NCBI GenBank assembly: GCA_944385965.1
Contig: CALWZG010000022.1
Coordinates: 1 to 64,000, forward strand
Source: an uncultured Anaerotruncus sp.
GTDB lineage: Bacteria > Bacillota > Clostridia > Oscillospirales > Ruminococcaceae
Reading direction: 5' to 3'
DNA length: 64,000 bases
How positions within the stretch are numbered: position 1 is the first letter of the stretch; every line of letters begins with the position of its first letter. Of this stretch, positions 63,305-64,000 are shown piece by piece. A program made the translations under genes and the position numbers. The notes below the pieces were generated by a model. That model made no database searches. It saw only the letters and a list, made by a program, of their open reading frames with translations, and was not told the DNA's origin.

Positions 63305-63676
63305 ATGGCCTTTGAAACAGAATTTCACTTTGTGCTGCCCCGTGGTTATGTGGATCAGGATGGAACGGTCCACCGGGAGGGCGTGATGCGTCTGGCCAAC
63401 GCGGCGGATGAGATTCTGCCTCTGCGGGACCCCAAGGTACAGCAGAACCCAGGCTATCTGACCATCATTCTGCTGACCCGGGTGATTACCAAGCTGGGTA
63501 CCCTGCCGATGATTACCACCAAAACCATTGAGGGATTGTTCACCTTGGATTTGGCGTATTTGCAGGACTTCTATGAGCGGATTAACTCCATGGAAATGCC
63601 CAAATACCGGTGTATCTGTCCTCACTGCGGGCAGGAGGTGGATGTCCCGGTAAATTTTATGGAAGCCATCGGATAA
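63305..63676 (+). CDS. Injection-system assembly protein with zinc-ribbon, zero-frame product
   Basis: A 123-aa protein of a small family found after tube genes in phage-tail-like systems. An N-terminal beta-rich part (MAFETEFHFVLPRGYVDQDG, EGVMRLANAADEILPLRDP) is followed by helices (IILLTRVITKLGTLP...YLQDFYERINSME) and one zinc-knuckle half (CICPHCGQEV). ATG 63305 has AAGGAG about 11 nt upstream. Position after the tube gene suggests a tail-assembly chaperone role. Near its end are a Shine-Dalgarno-like element and a slippery heptamer, so some ribosomes may continue into the -1 frame to give a longer fusion (see 63658-63867). Confidence 0.75.
   Translation: MAFETEFHFVLPRGYVDQDGTVHREGVMRLANAADEILPLRDPKVQQNPGYLTIILLTRVITKLGTLPMITTKTIEGLFTLDLAYLQDFYERINSMEMPKYRCICPHCGQEVDVPVNFMEAIG
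63633..63658 (+). promoter_or_regulatory. Putative programmed -1 frameshift signal
   Basis: Slippery heptamer A AAT TTT at 63652-63658 in the zero frame (codons GTA AAT TTT), fitting X XXY YYZ. AGGAGGTG (63633-63640), a perfect anti-16S match, lies 11-13 nt upstream, the spacing at which internal Shine-Dalgarno elements stimulate -1 slippage in E. coli dnaX. No start codon in the -1 frame lies at a normal distance from this element. No clear downstream pseudoknot was seen. Confidence 0.7.
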
Positions 63677-63867
63677 GGCTGTACGCTCAGGACAAGCTCT
63701 ACGAGGAAAGCGCCTTTCTGGCCTATTACACCCACTGGAGCAGGGAGGAAATTCTCCAGATGTCCCATCAGGACCGGATTAAGTGGTGCGGCGAAATTTC
63801 TAAAATCAACAGCAAGATTAACGCCGCCTCCGGACACGAGGAGAGAAAAAACGTTTTTTCAATTTAA
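63658..63867 (+). CDS. -1 frame extension, DUF6760-like, without its own start codon
   Basis: Sixty-nine codons in the -1 frame relative to the preceding gene: YGSHRIRLYAQDKLYEESAF, then LAYYTHWSREEILQMSHQDR and IKWCGEISKINSKINAA. The helical segment from about LYEESAFLAYYTHWS to KINSKI resembles the small DUF6760-type proteins of contractile injection loci. The frame has no ATG; its only starts are a GTG at 63610 deep inside the upstream gene, ATA 63673 and CTG 63679, none with a placed ribosome-binding site. Frameshifting at 63652-63658 would give a 187-aa fusion. A sequencing indel or a rare start codon are the alternatives. Confidence 0.65.
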   Translation, partial: YGSHRIRLYAQDKLYEESAFLAYYTHWSREEILQMSHQDRIKWCGEISKINSKINAASGHEERKNVFSI

Positions 63868-63897
63868 GCTTTATTCTATGGCAGAAAGGGAAGAGGC

Positions 63898-64000
63898 ATG
63901 GCGGCGGGAGATTTTGTAAATGGGGCGGTTTTTCGAGTCAGCTTTTTTGGCCTGGAACTGGGTTTTTCCAGGGTCAGCGGATTGGGCGGCTCAGTGGAAT
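63898..64000 (+). CDS. Second tube-like (gp19 family) protein, 3' end outside the window
   Basis: ATG 63898, behind AGGGAAGAGG, starts MAAGDFVNGAVFRVSFFGLE, then LGFSRVSGLGGSVE up to the window edge. The FRVSF-GLELGFSRVSGLGG pattern matches the N-terminus of the tube/gp19 family (compare FRFRVECDGL...FSEVTGF in the first tube gene). Paralogous tube proteins next to the baseplate are normal in extracellular contractile injection systems. Confidence 0.75.
   Translation, partial: MAAGDFVNGAVFRVSFFGLELGFSRVSGLGGSVE

Noticed and set aside
60722-64000. Prophage
   Set aside because: No integrase, repressor, terminase, portal or capsid gene is visible and the sheath and tube are of the injection-system type; only the first 3 kb is in view, so this remains provisional.

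Overview
The window reads as a chromosomal segment of an anaerobic, probably endospore-forming member of the Clostridia, most likely Oscillospiraceae-like. Evidence: a Firmicutes-type dnaK-dnaJ-prmA-rsmE block, two rubrerythrins (one of the reverse type) next to a PerR-like repressor, an F-type ATP synthase with a Gram-positive layout, LCP-type wall attachment genes, many Ser/Glu-rich lipoproteins and a candidate sigma-G promoter. No rRNA, CRISPR array, insertion sequence or integrase was found. One tRNA (Leu, GAG) is present.

Layout. 1-6.8 kb: heat-shock/chaperone and rRNA/ribosomal-protein methylation genes, a VanY-type peptidase, and a zinc-phospholipase-like gene behind a structured RNA leader. 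6.9-13.5 kb: an SdpRI-type immunity pair, a complete branched-chain amino-acid ABC transporter (livJHMGF) and ybaK. 13.6-17.3 kb: a GH13-DUF1653 fusion, perR-rbr and a DUF975 membrane protein. 17.4-28.9 kb: a catabolic island with a GntP permease behind an exact sigma-54 promoter, a PrpR-like enhancer-binding regulator, a LysR regulator, a lone malonate-decarboxylase-alpha-like CoA transferase, an acylating aldehyde dehydrogenase, a hydroxypyruvate-isomerase-like TIM barrel, a D-2-hydroxyacid dehydrogenase and a DUF362 protein. 29-39.7 kb: mixed housekeeping (SGNH hydrolase, tRNA, reverse rubrerythrin, small putative spore gene, FAD enzyme, glycosyltransferase, pncB, cimA). 39.8-51.5 kb: a nine-gene minus-strand surface-polysaccharide operon with ABC export, galactofuranose supply and LCP attachment. 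51.8-54.1 kb: a CitAB/DcuSR-type two-component system. 54.3-60.5 kb: atpBEFHAGDC. 60.7 kb to the end: the start of a contractile injection system locus (sheath, tube, assembly proteins, second tube-like protein), cut by the window edge.

Two systems stand out. First, the 17-29 kb island can be read as a route that activates a malonate-like acid (tartronate is my best guess) to its CoA ester, reduces it to the semialdehyde, isomerises that to hydroxypyruvate and reduces it to glycerate. Every step is inferred from family membership only. Second, in the contractile injection locus the last segment of a small assembly gene has no usable start codon. It lies in the -1 frame behind a slippery heptamer (A AAT TTT), with a perfect Shine-Dalgarno-like element about 13 nt upstream. 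This is the arrangement expected for programmed -1 frameshifting, as in the G/GT tail-assembly genes of tailed phages. The same operon also carries a stem-loop that appears to bridge the ribosome-binding site and start of the sheath gene, and an internal terminator-like hairpin after the tube gene.
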